Shown piece by piece: positions 8,176 through 16,649 of a stretch of DNA of 64,000 bases. Both the position numbers and the translations under genes were made by a program. Origin of the DNA: Oxydemutator sp963693105 (GTDB lineage: Bacteria; Pseudomonadota; Gammaproteobacteria; Poriferisulfidales; Oxydemutatoraceae). The stretch covers positions 1,488,001 through 1,552,000 of the forward strand of contig OY843752.1 of the NCBI GenBank assembly GCA_963693105.1, written 5' to 3'. Numbering within the stretch: position 1 is the first letter of the stretch; the number at the start of each line of letters is the position of its first letter. The notes under the pieces were generated by a model that had not been told where the DNA came from, ran no database searches, and was given only the letters and a program-made list of their open reading frames with translations.

Positions 8176-9417
8176 CTACGCCCGCGGCCCGGCCACGCGC
8201 GCCGCCGGAAAACGGCAGCAGAACACGCTGCCCTTGCCGGGCGCGCTTTGCACCTCCAGTTCTGCATCGTGATGATTCAGGACATGCTTGACGATGGCAA
8301 GCCCCAGGCCGGTGCCGCCGGTCGTGCGTGAACGGTCCTTGTCCGCCCGGTAGAACCGCTCGGTCAGGCGCGGCAGATGGAAGGCCTCGATGCCGACGCC
8401 TTCGTCGGCGACGCAAAAGCGCGCGCCCGACTCGTCGCTTTGCCAGCGCAGCGTAATCGTGCCGCCGTCCGGCGAATAACGCACGGCATTGCTGAGCAGA
8501 TTGGAAAACGCGCTGTGCAGTCTGGCGCGGCTGCCGCGAATGCCGAGGTCGGCGATTTCCGTCACAATCCGGCAACGCCCGGACGGGTCGAGTTCGCGGA
8601 TTTCGTCCTGCATCGTGCGCACCAGTTCGGCGACACTGACCACATCGGCGGGCTTCTCCCCCGACGGCGCCACCTCGAGTTCACTCAACTCCAGCAGGTC
8701 GCTGACGATATGCTGCATGCGGTCGCCCTGCCGGCGCATACTCGTCAGCGCCACGTCGAAGCGGCGGTCCTCCCCGCGCTTGCAGATCTCGTCGAGCATG
8801 TCGAGATAGCCGATGACCACCGTCAGCGGAGAACGCAGTTCGTGCGATACGTTCCCGATCAGATCGCGGTTCATGGTCTCGAGTTTCTGAAGGCGCGACA
8901 AATCATCCACCACAATCAGACGGTGGCGCGGGCCGCAGGGCAGCAGGTAGATGCCGACCGTGGGCAAAGCCGGCGAGTTCATCTCCACCGTCCGCCCAAA
9001 ACGGCTTTCGGCAAAACACCGGACAAAATCGGGATTGCGTATCAGATGAACGATGTCGGCGCCCTTGTCCTGCTCCGGTTTCAGGCCGAGCAGCGCGGCG
9101 GCGGCCCGGTTGAGCCAGACGATGTCGCCGTTTTCACGGGTCACGACCAGGCCGCGCGTGCCCTCCATCTCCTCAAGACGCGCCAGGTCGCGCACGATGT
9201 CCTCTTCTTCATCGCCTCCCTGCGGCCATCCGGCAGCGGAGGTTCTTTTCTCCATCTGCCGGTGCAGGCGATACAGGCGGTTCAACAGCACCAACACAAA
9301 AGCCAGCAGCGCGAGAAACAAGAACAGCAGAACCTCGTCGTAAACCAGGCCGAACAAAACCCCCGCCGCGAGAAAGAGCGGCAGCGCGAGCAGGTTGTTG
9401 CGCAGGGAATCCTGCAT
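8176..9417 (-). CDS. phoR: PhoR: phosphate regulon sensor histidine kinase
   Basis: Membrane-bound kinase of 413 residues. Two N-terminal helices (LLALPLFLAAGVLFGLVY and LLFLFLALLAFVLVLL) are followed by a PAS domain (ITRENGDIVWLN-like segment). The H-box is NVSHELRSPLTVV and the ATPase domain shows N-box LLSNAVRYSPDGG, DEGVGIEAFHLPRLTERFYR and TGLGLAIV. The ATG at 9417 lies 11 bases after the phoB stop. A TTG 30 bases upstream (9447) would overlap phoB and is less likely. With PhoB it controls the Pho box at 4748-4769. Confidence 0.92.
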   Translation of the reverse strand: MQDSLRNNLLALPLFLAAGVLFGLVYDEVLLFLFLALLAFVLVLLNRLYRLHRQMEKRTSAAGWPQGGDEEEDIVRDLARLEEMEGTRGLVVTRENGDIVWLNRAAAALLGLKPEQDKGADIVHLIRNPDFVRCFAESRFGRTVEMNSPALPTVGIYLLPCGPRHRLIVVDDLSRLQKLETMNRDLIGNVSHELRSPLTVVIGYLDMLDEICKRGEDRRFDVALTSMRRQGDRMQHIVSDLLELSELEVAPSGEKPADVVSVAELVRTMQDEIRELDPSGRCRIVTEIADLGIRGSRARLHSAFSNLLSNAVRYSPDGGTITLRWQSDESGARFCVADEGVGIEAFHLPRLTERFYRADKDRSRTTGGTGLGLAIVKHVLNHHDAELEVQSAPGKGSVFCCRFPAARVAGPRA

Positions 9418-9428
9418 GCCGCCGCTGT

Positions 9429-10118
9429 TCAGCCGGGCCGGAAACAATAGCCGACGCCGCGCACGGTGGCGACGGCTTCCCTGAAGCCGTGCAGGGCAAG
9501 CGTCTTGCGCAGCCTGCGGACGTACACGTCCACGGTGCGCTCGCCGACGAACTTGTCGATGCCCCAGACGCCGTCGAGTATGTGGCGGCGCGTGAACACC
9601 TGTTTCGGCCGGGCCGCCAGAAAATGCAGCAGGTGGAATTCAGTCGGGCCGACGGCAACGGCTTTTCCGTTGATCTCCAGGCGGTGTTCCGCCGGGTCCA
9701 GAACCAGCGCGCCGCTGGTGATTTTCTCCAGCCCCTTGTGCGGTTTCGTGCGCCGCAACAGCGCCTTGATGCGGGCGTTCAATTCGCGCTTGAAGAACGG
9801 CTTTGTTACATAGTCGTCGGCGCCCGCCGACAGGCCGGCCACTCTTTGCCGCTCGTCCGTCTTCGCGGTCAGCATGATAATCGGCAAATCCCGCGTGACC
9901 GGATTCGCGCGAATGTTGCGCACCAGATCAATGCCGTTCATGCCGGGCATCATCCAGTCAATCAGCACAATGTCCGGCGTCTGCTGCTGGAGCCGGTCGA
10001 GCGCCTGGTCCGCGCTGAGCGCCTGGCTCACCCGGTAGCCTTCGCTGCCGAGCACGTAATAGAGCATCTCGCAAATCGTCGGCTCGTCATCCACCACCAG
10101 AATACTGGCAGCGCTCAT
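9429..10118 (-). CDS. phoB: PhoB: phosphate response regulator
   Basis: OmpR-type regulator of 229 residues. The receiver domain has the acidic pocket VVDDEP, the phosphoacceptor Asp54 in VLIDWMMPG, and the conserved Lys in MLTAKTD. The C-terminal winged-helix DNA-binding domain includes PTEFHLLHFLAARPKQVFTR and TVDVYVRRLRKTL. The length and the phoB-phoR order are standard. The operon is transcribed towards pstB, so sensor and transporter genes converge. Confidence 0.95.
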   Translation of the reverse strand: MSAASILVVDDEPTICEMLYYVLGSEGYRVSQALSADQALDRLQQQTPDIVLIDWMMPGMNGIDLVRNIRANPVTRDLPIIMLTAKTDERQRVAGLSAGADDYVTKPFFKRELNARIKALLRRTKPHKGLEKITSGALVLDPAEHRLEINGKAVAVGPTEFHLLHFLAARPKQVFTRRHILDGVWGIDKFVGERTVDVYVRRLRKTLALHGFREAVATVRGVGYCFRPG

Positions 10119-10151
10119 GCCGGCCTCCCGGCGCGCGGGTGCGGGCGTGTT

Positions 10152-11156
10152 TTACGAGGCATTGGCAATGCGTCCCAGCACCAGCGAGAAATAGCCGTCG
10201 CCGGACACGTAATGCCGGTCCGTTGAAAAGCCGCTTTCCCGCAACAGCGAGGACAGGCAGTCGTCGGTGAACTTGCGGCTGATTTCAGTGCATATCGAAT
10301 CGCCCGCGTCGAGTTCGAGGTTGCGGTCGAGGCCGCCGAAATAAACCCGCTGGCGCGAGCACGAAACCAGGTGCATTTCAATCTGCTTGCGCCACTCGTT
10401 GAAAAACGCATGATGCTCGAAATTGCCGGGCTCGAAATCGGCGGACAGCCCCTCGTTCAGCACGTTCAGCACGTTCAGGTTGAAACGGGCGGTCAGACCG
10501 GCGGCGTCGTCATAGGCCGCGTTCAGCACGGACGCCTCCTTGACACGGTCGGCGCCCAGCAGCAGCCTGTCGTCGCCGGACAGCAGCGAGCGGATATCGG
10601 TCAGAAAGTGGACCGCATCGGCAGAATGAAAATTGCCGATGGTGCTGCCCATGAACACACCCAGGCGCCGGCCACCGCTCAGTTCGATGTTGCCGAGACC
10701 CGCGTTGTAGTCGCCAATCAGTCCGTTCACCCGCAGCCACGGATACTCGTCCATCAACTGGCGCCCCGCTCCCTCGACCACTTCGCGGCAGATGTCCATC
10801 GGCCAGTAGGTGCAGCGCAGGCCGAGCCTTTCGCAGGCGTCGAGCAGGTAACGGCTCTTGCGCGACACGCCGCTGCCGAACTCGATGATGTGGTCGGGGC
10901 GGACGCGGCCGATGACCTCGTCGGCGCATTCCCGCAACAGGTCGCTTTCGGCGCGTGTCAGATAATACTCGTCGGTGTCGCAGATCTGGTCGAAAAGATA
11001 CGAACCGGTGGAGTCGTAGAAATACTTCGGGGGCAGGGTTCTCGGCTTGCTGAAAAGGCCGGAGATGACGTCTTCCTCCAGCGTACGCACATCAAGGCAC
11101 GGCTCGACGTCAATACACCGGGGAGATTCAACTTCTGTGGCGGCTGGCTGCTTCAT
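10152..11156 (-). CDS. egtD: EgtD: L-histidine N-alpha-methyltransferase (ergothioneine)
   Basis: Protein of 334 residues in the EgtD/DUF2260 methyltransferase family. It shows PPKYFYDSTGSYLFDQIC near residue 43, the SAM loop IIEFGSGVSRKSRYLL near 90, and GVFMGSTIGNF. It makes hercynine by three methylations of histidine. It diverges from the egtC/egtB pair, which provides the next steps. The intergenic region now also holds a truncated egtC copy and a foreign gene, so the divergent control region appears to have been split by an insertion. Confidence 0.9.
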   Translation of the reverse strand: MKQPAATEVESPRCIDVEPCLDVRTLEEDVISGLFSKPRTLPPKYFYDSTGSYLFDQICDTDEYYLTRAESDLLRECADEVIGRVRPDHIIEFGSGVSRKSRYLLDACERLGLRCTYWPMDICREVVEGAGRQLMDEYPWLRVNGLIGDYNAGLGNIELSGGRRLGVFMGSTIGNFHSADAVHFLTDIRSLLSGDDRLLLGADRVKEASVLNAAYDDAAGLTARFNLNVLNVLNEGLSADFEPGNFEHHAFFNEWRKQIEMHLVSCSRQRVYFGGLDRNLELDAGDSICTEISRKFTDDCLSSLLRESGFSTDRHYVSGDGYFSLVLGRIANAS

Positions 11157-11220
11157 CCTTACTGCGGGCGCAACTGCAATCCTGTAAGAACATTATTATA
11201 ACATGCACCGCAAAAGCGTT

Positions 11221-11400
11221 TGAGGCCGTCCCGCGCAATCGCTCCAGTTCATTGTAAAATCGCGGAATGTGCCGTCTCGCCGCCTACCTCGGACAGCCGC
11301 TGTCGCTCAAGGGTTTTCTGCTCGAACCCGAGCACAGCCATTATATCCAGCCGTGGCAACCGAAAGAAATCATGTACGCGAAACTTAACGTCGGCGACTT
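11221..11400 (+). repeat. Direct repeat copy 1: egtC promoter and 5' end
   Basis: Aligned with 12457-12636 at a constant offset of 1236 bases. The first 118 or so bases, including promoter and start codon, differ at only about 2 positions. The remaining 60 or so bases are clearly related but diverged, mostly at codon third positions. Homology ends near 11400. The two copies bracket the glycosyltransferase-like gene at 11419-12312. Confidence 0.9.
11255..11266 (+). promoter_or_regulatory. -10 element (TAAAAT) of the duplicated egtC promoter
   Basis: TAAAAT at 11255-11260, preceded by TG (TTGTAAAAT), is followed by exactly 6 bases before the ATG at 11267. If it is a sigma-70 -10 element, the transcript starts on or next to the A of the start codon, so the message would be leaderless. 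No strong -35 is visible. The same sequence lies before the intact egtC. Confidence 0.5.
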
Positions 11401-11416
11401 CGCGCGCGGGTATTGA
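11267..11416 (+). pseudogene. Truncated egtC copy (49 codons)
   Basis: It begins MCRLAAYLGQPLSLKG, identical to intact EgtC, then drifts (SHYIQPWQPKEIMYAKLN) and stops at TGA 11414-11416 after FARGY. Only the first fifth of the amidotransferase is present, so it cannot be functional. Its stop overlaps a possible TTG start and lies 2 bases before the GTG start of the following gene. In effect it may now serve as an upstream leader frame feeding ribosomes to the inserted glycosyltransferase-like gene. Confidence 0.85.
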
Positions 11417-11418
11417 GC

Positions 11419-12312
11419 GTGAAACGCGAGCCTGAAGTTTCCTTTCTGACCTTCGGCGGCGGGCGGCCGGGGCATCGCCGCCGCCGGGGCTACCATCGCG
11501 CGGTGCGACGAATTTGCCGTGAGGCGGCGGAGTTCAACCTGTTCAATCAGATAATCGGATACACCGACGAAGACTTTCGGCGCGATTTCCCCGGCTTTTG
11601 CGCACGCCACGGCGACTTCATCGAGACCCGTCCCGGCTACGGTTACTATCTGTGGAAGCCGTTCCTGATACATCACCACTTGCAAGCGATGCGAGACGGC
11701 GACCTGCTGCTGTTTGTGGATGCCGGATGTGAACTCAATCTATACGGCAAACCGAGGCTGATGGAATACTTTGCGTTGTGCGCAGAGCATTTCGTGCTCA
11801 CTTTCCGACTGTCGCCGGCGTGTACGGTCGAGGCATGGACCAAGATGGATACCCTCTTGCGGCTCGACCCCGAACGACGGTGGGCAGAGCGGCCGCAACA
11901 TGAATCAGGGCGCATCTTCATCACCAAAACCGCACGCACGATGGCGCTGGCGGAGGAGTGGCTGGCCGTGTGCATGGAGGACAATTATCGTTATCTGACA
12001 CCTTGGGATCGCCCCTCCCCTCCACCACAGAATTTCCGCGAACACCGCTACGAACAAGCTATCCTGACACTGCTGCTGTTCAAGCACGGGCTTGATTTTT
12101 CCCTGCCCACCGATGTTGAAGGCAGCATCCAGGCGCGCTATCCCATCTGTACTTCCCGAAACCGAAGTGGCGTGACGTCACTGACAATGGTGCGCTTGCA
12201 GATTGCCGAGGCCAACAGTTTTTCGCGCAAGGCACTGCTATGGCTTGAGTATGTCCGGGTCCAATTCATCATCCGGGTGCTGCGAAAGACGAAACAGCTT
12301 CTCGGGCGCTGA
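11419..12312 (+). CDS. Glycosyltransferase-like protein inserted in the egt locus
   Basis: A protein of about 297 residues with the segment GYGYYLWKPFLIHHHLQAM followed by GDLLLFVDAGCELNLYGK, recalling GT-A-like sugar transferases of surface polysaccharide loci. In these, an acidic motif after a hydrophobic strand binds the metal and nucleotide sugar. The exact family and substrate are not recognised. The start is GTG 11419 or TTG 11413; neither has a strong ribosome binding site of its own, and both follow the truncated egtC frame. It is unrelated to ergothioneine and lies between two copies of the egtC 5' region, so it is an insertion. It could act with the pseudaminic acid genes 7 kb away, but that is inference. 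Confidence 0.6.
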   Translation: MKREPEVSFLTFGGGRPGHRRRRGYHRAVRRICREAAEFNLFNQIIGYTDEDFRRDFPGFCARHGDFIETRPGYGYYLWKPFLIHHHLQAMRDGDLLLFVDAGCELNLYGKPRLMEYFALCAEHFVLTFRLSPACTVEAWTKMDTLLRLDPERRWAERPQHESGRIFITKTARTMALAEEWLAVCMEDNYRYLTPWDRPSPPPQNFREHRYEQAILTLLLFKHGLDFSLPTDVEGSIQARYPICTSRNRSGVTSLTMVRLQIAEANSFSRKALLWLEYVRVQFIIRVLRKTKQLLGR

Positions 12313-12456
12313 TGCGGCTACTGCAATCCGCCCAGGGTGTCATTGTCCTTTGCCGATTGTGGCGACTATGCCGCGCAACGCACAAGCGTCTTCAACCCCG
12401 GGGTATCCCATGAACCCACTCAAAACCATTCCCGGAGCGTATCACTTCCGGATTTG

Positions 12457-12636
12457 TGAGGCCGTCGCGCGCAATCGCTCCAGTTCATTGTAAAATCGCG
12501 GAATGTGCCGTCTCGCCGCCTACCTCGGACAGCCGCTGTCGCTCAAGGGTTTTCTACTCGAACCCGAGCACAGCCTGTATGCCCAGTCGTGGCAGCCGAA
12601 GGAGCTGACGTACGCAAAACTCAACGCCGACGGCTT
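12457..12636 (+). repeat. Direct repeat copy 2: promoter and 5' end of intact egtC
   Basis: Partner of 11221-11400. This copy continues into the full egtC reading frame, so it is the functional side. The 144 bases between the glycosyltransferase-like gene and this repeat carry no gene that I recognise. Confidence 0.9.
12491..12502 (+). promoter_or_regulatory. -10 element (TAAAAT) of egtC, apparently leaderless
   Basis: TAAAAT at 12491-12496 lies 6 bases before the egtC ATG at 12503, and there is no ribosome binding site in the gap. The spacing predicts a transcript beginning at the start codon. It is identical to the element at 11255-11260. Confidence 0.5.
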
Positions 12637-13273
12637 CGGCTTCGGCTGGTATCTCGACGACGGGCGGCCCGCGGTTTACCGCAACCCCGACCCGATCTGG
12701 GCGGACGCCAATCTCGGCGGCCTCGCCGATACGCTGCATCGCGACTTGTGGCTGGCGATGGTGCGAAGCGCCACGCCCGGCTACGCCAACGGCCTCCACA
12801 ACACCCAGCCGTTTCACGACGAGTCGCTGCTGTTCTTGCACAACGGCTTTATTGACAACTTCCGCCCGGGCCTTCGCAAACCGCTGATCGAAAAACTCGA
12901 CGACGACATCGAGGCGGCGGTGCGCGGCCTGACCGATTCGGAGTACCTGTTCGCGCTGCTGCGCCAGATGCGGCGCGACCATCCGGACGACACGGTCGGC
13001 GACGCGCTGCGGCGCACCGTCGCCTGGATCGGAGAGCGCATCGGCGAACAACGCGCGATGCTCAACGTGATCGTCGGCGACGGCGATGCGCTGTACTCGG
13101 TGCGCTGTGCATTCAACGAAACCGCGCCGTCGCTGTATTACCTGTGCGACGGCCCGCGGCGGTTTATCGCGTCGGAGTGTCTGACTCCGGCCGGCGACGG
13201 CTGGAACGCGGTGCCGGAGCGGCAGCTGCTGGTCGTCACCCGCGCCGGCGAACCGGCGTGGTCGGACTTATGA
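12503..13273 (+). CDS. egtC: EgtC: class II glutamine amidotransferase of ergothioneine synthesis
   Basis: The 256-residue Ntn-hydrolase begins MCRLAAYLG, so Cys2 becomes the catalytic N-terminal nucleophile after Met removal. Further family marks are NADGFGFGWY near residue 46, MVRSATPG near 86, and NTQPF..ESLLFLHNGFI near 100. In the mycobacterial-type pathway EgtC removes the gamma-glutamyl group from the sulfoxide made by EgtB. The stop overlaps the egtB start (ATGA). A copy of its first 49 codons lies upstream at 11267. Confidence 0.9.
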   Translation: MCRLAAYLGQPLSLKGFLLEPEHSLYAQSWQPKELTYAKLNADGFGFGWYLDDGRPAVYRNPDPIWADANLGGLADTLHRDLWLAMVRSATPGYANGLHNTQPFHDESLLFLHNGFIDNFRPGLRKPLIEKLDDDIEAAVRGLTDSEYLFALLRQMRRDHPDDTVGDALRRTVAWIGERIGEQRAMLNVIVGDGDALYSVRCAFNETAPSLYYLCDGPRRFIASECLTPAGDGWNAVPERQLLVVTRAGEPAWSDL

Positions 13274-14409
13274 ACAACCCCGGCCTGGTCGGACGCTTGC
13301 AGCAACTCCAGCAGATTCTGCTGTCGCTGACGGCGCCGCTCAGCGACGCCGAATGCCGCAGGCAATACCACGCCGACCTGAGCCCCGTCGGCTGGCACGT
13401 CGGCCACGCGATTTTCATCGAGGATCTGTGGCTGCACGAGGAAACACTGAACGCCGGGGAACGCAGCCTGTATCTGCCGGAAAACAACGTCAAGGCCGGG
13501 CGCGGACCGCGCCTGCCGGACAAGGAGACGCTGCTGGACGAGACGCGCCGGCGCCAGCGCGCCAACATCCGCCTGCTGAAAGCGCCGCCCGACGCGCTGG
13601 CCGGGCATCCGTTGATGAAAGACGGCTACCTGCTGAAATTTCTGGTGCAGCATCACGCGCAGCACATCGAGACGATGCGCATGGCGCTGACGCAACGGCA
13701 ACTCGCCCTTTGCAGGGAACACGACCACGTCGGCGGGCTTGCGCAAGCCGCTCCGGTTCATCGCCGGGCCATGCGCGTGGAAGCCGGCGAATACGAAATC
13801 GGCGGACGCGACAACTGGTCGTTCGACAACGAACTGCCGAGGCACGACAGGAAGATGAAAGGCTTTTCAATCCACCGCGCCGCCGTCACCAACGCCGAGT
13901 ACCTCGGCTTCATTGAAAGCGGCGGCTACCGGAAAGACGCGCATTGGGACGCGGCGGGACTGCGCTGGCGGCGCGCGGCGGCCTGCCAGGCGCCCGACGG
14001 CTGGCTGCGCGGGCGCGACGGCTGGTTCGAGGCGACCTGCGACGGCGTGCGTGTGCTGGCACCCGACGCGCCGGTGCACGGCCTCAGTCACTTCGAGGCG
14101 CGCGCTTTCAGCCGCTATGCCGACGCCCGATTGCCGTGTGAGTACGAATGGGAAACCGCGTGCGCACAGGGCTGTTTCGACAACGACGGGCAGGCGTGGG
14201 AATGGTGCGCGAACGCTTTCCATCCCTATGACGGTTTCAGGGCCTTTCCCTACAATGAATACTCGGCGCCCTGGTTCGACGGCGCGCATTACACATTGCG
14301 CGGCGCCAGCGCGTTCAGCGAAACGGATTGCAAACGCCCCAGTTTCAGAAATTTCCACGCGCCCGACAAGCGCCATATCTTCGCCGGCCTGCGCCTCGCG
14401 TTCGATTGA
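13270..14409 (+). CDS. egtB: EgtB: iron-dependent hercynine sulfoxide synthase
   Basis: Protein of 379 residues. The N-terminal DinB-like four-helix domain provides iron ligands: WHVGHAIFIEDLWL near residue 42, and the H-x3-H-x-E motif in QHHAQHIETMRMAL near 130. The C-terminal FGE-sulfatase-like domain contains FSIHRAAVTNAEYLGFIESGG, WEWCANAFHPY and FRNFHAPDKRHIFAGLR. EgtB joins hercynine to a thiol donor with oxygen. The adjacent egtC suggests gamma-glutamylcysteine as donor. Start chosen at the ATG overlapping egtC; the longer frame to 13144 lies within egtC. EgtA and EgtE are not in the window. Confidence 0.9.
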   Translation: MNNPGLVGRLQQLQQILLSLTAPLSDAECRRQYHADLSPVGWHVGHAIFIEDLWLHEETLNAGERSLYLPENNVKAGRGPRLPDKETLLDETRRRQRANIRLLKAPPDALAGHPLMKDGYLLKFLVQHHAQHIETMRMALTQRQLALCREHDHVGGLAQAAPVHRRAMRVEAGEYEIGGRDNWSFDNELPRHDRKMKGFSIHRAAVTNAEYLGFIESGGYRKDAHWDAAGLRWRRAAACQAPDGWLRGRDGWFEATCDGVRVLAPDAPVHGLSHFEARAFSRYADARLPCEYEWETACAQGCFDNDGQAWEWCANAFHPYDGFRAFPYNEYSAPWFDGAHYTLRGASAFSETDCKRPSFRNFHAPDKRHIFAGLRLAFD

Positions 14410-14434
14410 ACAGTGCTACAATGCTTTGTCTTGC

Positions 14435-16108
14435 ATGAGCAAAGCCCGCAAATATTCCGCCGCCGTCGTTGACGGCATCGAGCGTGCGCCAAGCCGCGCC
14501 ATGCTGCGCGCCGTCGGCTTTACCAATGCCGACTTCAAAAAGCCGCAAATCGGCGTCGCCTCGACCTGGAGCGAAGTCACGCCGTGCAACATGCACATTG
14601 ACCAGCTCGCCGAGCGCACCGCGCGCGCCATAGACCGCGCCGGCGGCAAAGCGCTCGTGTTCAATACCATCACGGTCTCGGACGGCATCTCGATGGGCAC
14701 CGAAGGCATGAAATACTCGCTGGTCTCGCGCGAGATCATCGCCGACTCGATTGAGGCGGTCACCGCCTGCGAAGGCTTCGACGGCCTCGTCGCAATCGGC
14801 GGCTGCGACAAGAACATGCCGGGCTGCATGATGGCCTTCGCGCGCCTCGACCGCCCGGCGGTGTTCATCTACGGCGGCACCATTCTTCCCGGGCGCACCG
14901 CCGCCGGCAAGGCCGACATCGTCACCGTGTTCGAGGCGGTCGGCGCCAGGAGCAAGGGTGAGATGAGCGCGCGCGAATTCAACGAGATCGAGTCCTGCGC
15001 GATTCCGGGCGCAGGCTCGTGCGGCGGCATGTACACCGCCAACACGATGGCGTCGGCCATCGAGGCGATGGGCATGAGCGCGCCGGGCAGTTCGGCGCAA
15101 AACGCGGTGTCGCGCAACAAGATGAACGACTGCGCCGAGGCCGGGCGGCTGGTCGTGAATCTGGTCAAAAAACAGATTCTGCCGCGCGACATCATGACCC
15201 GCAAAGCGTTTGAAAACGCGATTACGATGGTCACGGCTCTCGGCGGCTCGACCAACGCGGTGCTGCACCTGCTGGCGATGGCGCACTCGTGCGGCGTCGC
15301 GCTCCGGCTTGACGACTTCGCGCGCATCGGCAAGCGCGTGCCGGTACTGGCCGACCTGAAACCGAGCGGGCGTTACCTGATGTCGGAGCTGGTGCGCATC
15401 GGCGGCATACGCCCGCTGATGAAGCAACTTCTCGACAAAGGCCTGCTGCACGGCGACTGCCTCAGCGTGACCGGCCACACGCTGGAACACGACCTTGCGA
15501 AAACGCCGCCCTACCCGGAAAAGCAGCGCATCATCCGGCCTTTCGACGACCCGATCAAAGCGGACGGCCATCTCGTCATCCTGCGCGGCAACCTGGCGCC
15601 GCAGGGAGCGGTTGCCAAAATCAGCGGCAAGGAAGGGCTGCACTTCACCGGCAAGGCGCGGGTTTTCGCGTCCGAAGAGGCGGCGATGAAAAGCATCCTC
15701 GACGGCACCGTGAAAAAAGGCGACGTGATCGTAATCCGCTATGAAGGTCCGCAAGGCGGCCCCGGTATGCGCGAGATGCTGGCGCCGACCTCGGCCGTCA
15801 TGGGCAAGGGGCTGGGAAACGATGTCGCGTTGATTACCGACGGGCGCTTTTCCGGCGGCAGCCACGGCTTTGTCGTCGGCCACATCACGCCGGAAGCAGC
15901 CATCGGCGGGCCGCTCGCCATCGTGCGCAACCGCGACCGGATCACGATAGACGCGGCGCGGCGCGAGATCAACCTGGAACTGCCGGCGGCGGAAATCAAG
16001 CGCCGCCTGAAACAATGGAAAGCGCCGCAACCGCGCTACCGGCGCGGCGTGCTCGCCAAGTACGCGCGGCTGGTGCGCTCCGCCTCCGACGGCGCCGTGA
16101 CCGACTGA
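14435..16108 (+). CDS. ilvD: IlvD: dihydroxy-acid dehydratase
   Basis: The 557-residue Fe-S dehydratase of valine, isoleucine and CoA precursor synthesis. Iron-sulfur cysteines appear in CDKNMPGCMM near residue 122 and GAGSCGGMYTANTM near 190. Other marks are TVSDGISMGTEGMKYSL and TDGRFSGGSHGFVVGH near the C-terminus. The ATG at 14435 fits the family N-terminus (MSKARKYSAAVVDG). A TACAAT element 12 bases upstream predicts a very short leader. The longer in-frame reading to 13913 lies inside egtB and is rejected. Confidence 0.95.
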   Translation: MSKARKYSAAVVDGIERAPSRAMLRAVGFTNADFKKPQIGVASTWSEVTPCNMHIDQLAERTARAIDRAGGKALVFNTITVSDGISMGTEGMKYSLVSREIIADSIEAVTACEGFDGLVAIGGCDKNMPGCMMAFARLDRPAVFIYGGTILPGRTAAGKADIVTVFEAVGARSKGEMSAREFNEIESCAIPGAGSCGGMYTANTMASAIEAMGMSAPGSSAQNAVSRNKMNDCAEAGRLVVNLVKKQILPRDIMTRKAFENAITMVTALGGSTNAVLHLLAMAHSCGVALRLDDFARIGKRVPVLADLKPSGRYLMSELVRIGGIRPLMKQLLDKGLLHGDCLSVTGHTLEHDLAKTPPYPEKQRIIRPFDDPIKADGHLVILRGNLAPQGAVAKISGKEGLHFTGKARVFASEEAAMKSILDGTVKKGDVIVIRYEGPQGGPGMREMLAPTSAVMGKGLGNDVALITDGRFSGGSHGFVVGHITPEAAIGGPLAIVRNRDRITIDAARREINLELPAAEIKRRLKQWKAPQPRYRRGVLAKYARLVRSASDGAVTD

Positions 16109-16118
16109 ACACCCGTTG

Positions 16119-16547
16119 ATGGAAGCGTTCTGGAATTGCCGGCGCACGTGGGGGACAAGCGCCTACAACACGATGTGGTGCCTGATCGGCTGCGCCATCG
16201 GCGACTTCGGCACCATCGCCTTCTTCCAGTTCAGCGGCATCGCCTGGCCGGTGCTAGCCATCATGGCGCTGGCCATGGTCAACGGCCTGGCCACCAGCGT
16301 GCTGCTGGAAACGGTGATTCTGATACGGCAGCACTTCTCGCCGCTCGCCGCGCTCAAAACCGCGCTCGGCATGAGTTTTATCTCGATGCTGGCGATGGAA
16401 ACGGCGATGAACACAACCGACTGGCTCATCACCGGCGGCGCCATCCTGACGCCGACCGCGGTGCCGCTGGCGCTGGCCGCCGGCTTCGTGACACCGTGGC
16501 CGTACAACTACTGGCGGCTGAAAAAATACGGCAAAGCGTGCCATTGA
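16119..16547 (+). CDS. DUF4396 membrane protein
   Basis: A 142-residue integral membrane protein with about four hydrophobic segments. The motif TMWCLIGCAIGDFGTIAFFQ and the C-terminal GFVTPWPYNYWRLKKYGK match DUF4396 proteins, which are of unknown function and often near copper or stress genes. The ATG at 16119 is preferred over the TTG at 16116. It begins 10 bases after ilvD and may be cotranscribed with it. No metal-binding cluster beyond isolated Cys and His residues is obvious. Confidence 0.7.
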   Translation: MEAFWNCRRTWGTSAYNTMWCLIGCAIGDFGTIAFFQFSGIAWPVLAIMALAMVNGLATSVLLETVILIRQHFSPLAALKTALGMSFISMLAMETAMNTTDWLITGGAILTPTAVPLALAAGFVTPWPYNYWRLKKYGKACH

Positions 16548-16649
16548 GGGTGCCGGGATAGACGCCGCACGCTGAATTGTTTAGGATACCGAACTCATTT
16601 TGAGAACCAGCCACTTGCAGAACAACCCATTACCCGGAGGAGCAACGTC

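Noticed and set aside
14345..16147. Minus-strand frame of 600 codons opposite ilvD
   Set aside because: Shadow of ilvD with Arg/His/Ala bias and no domains.
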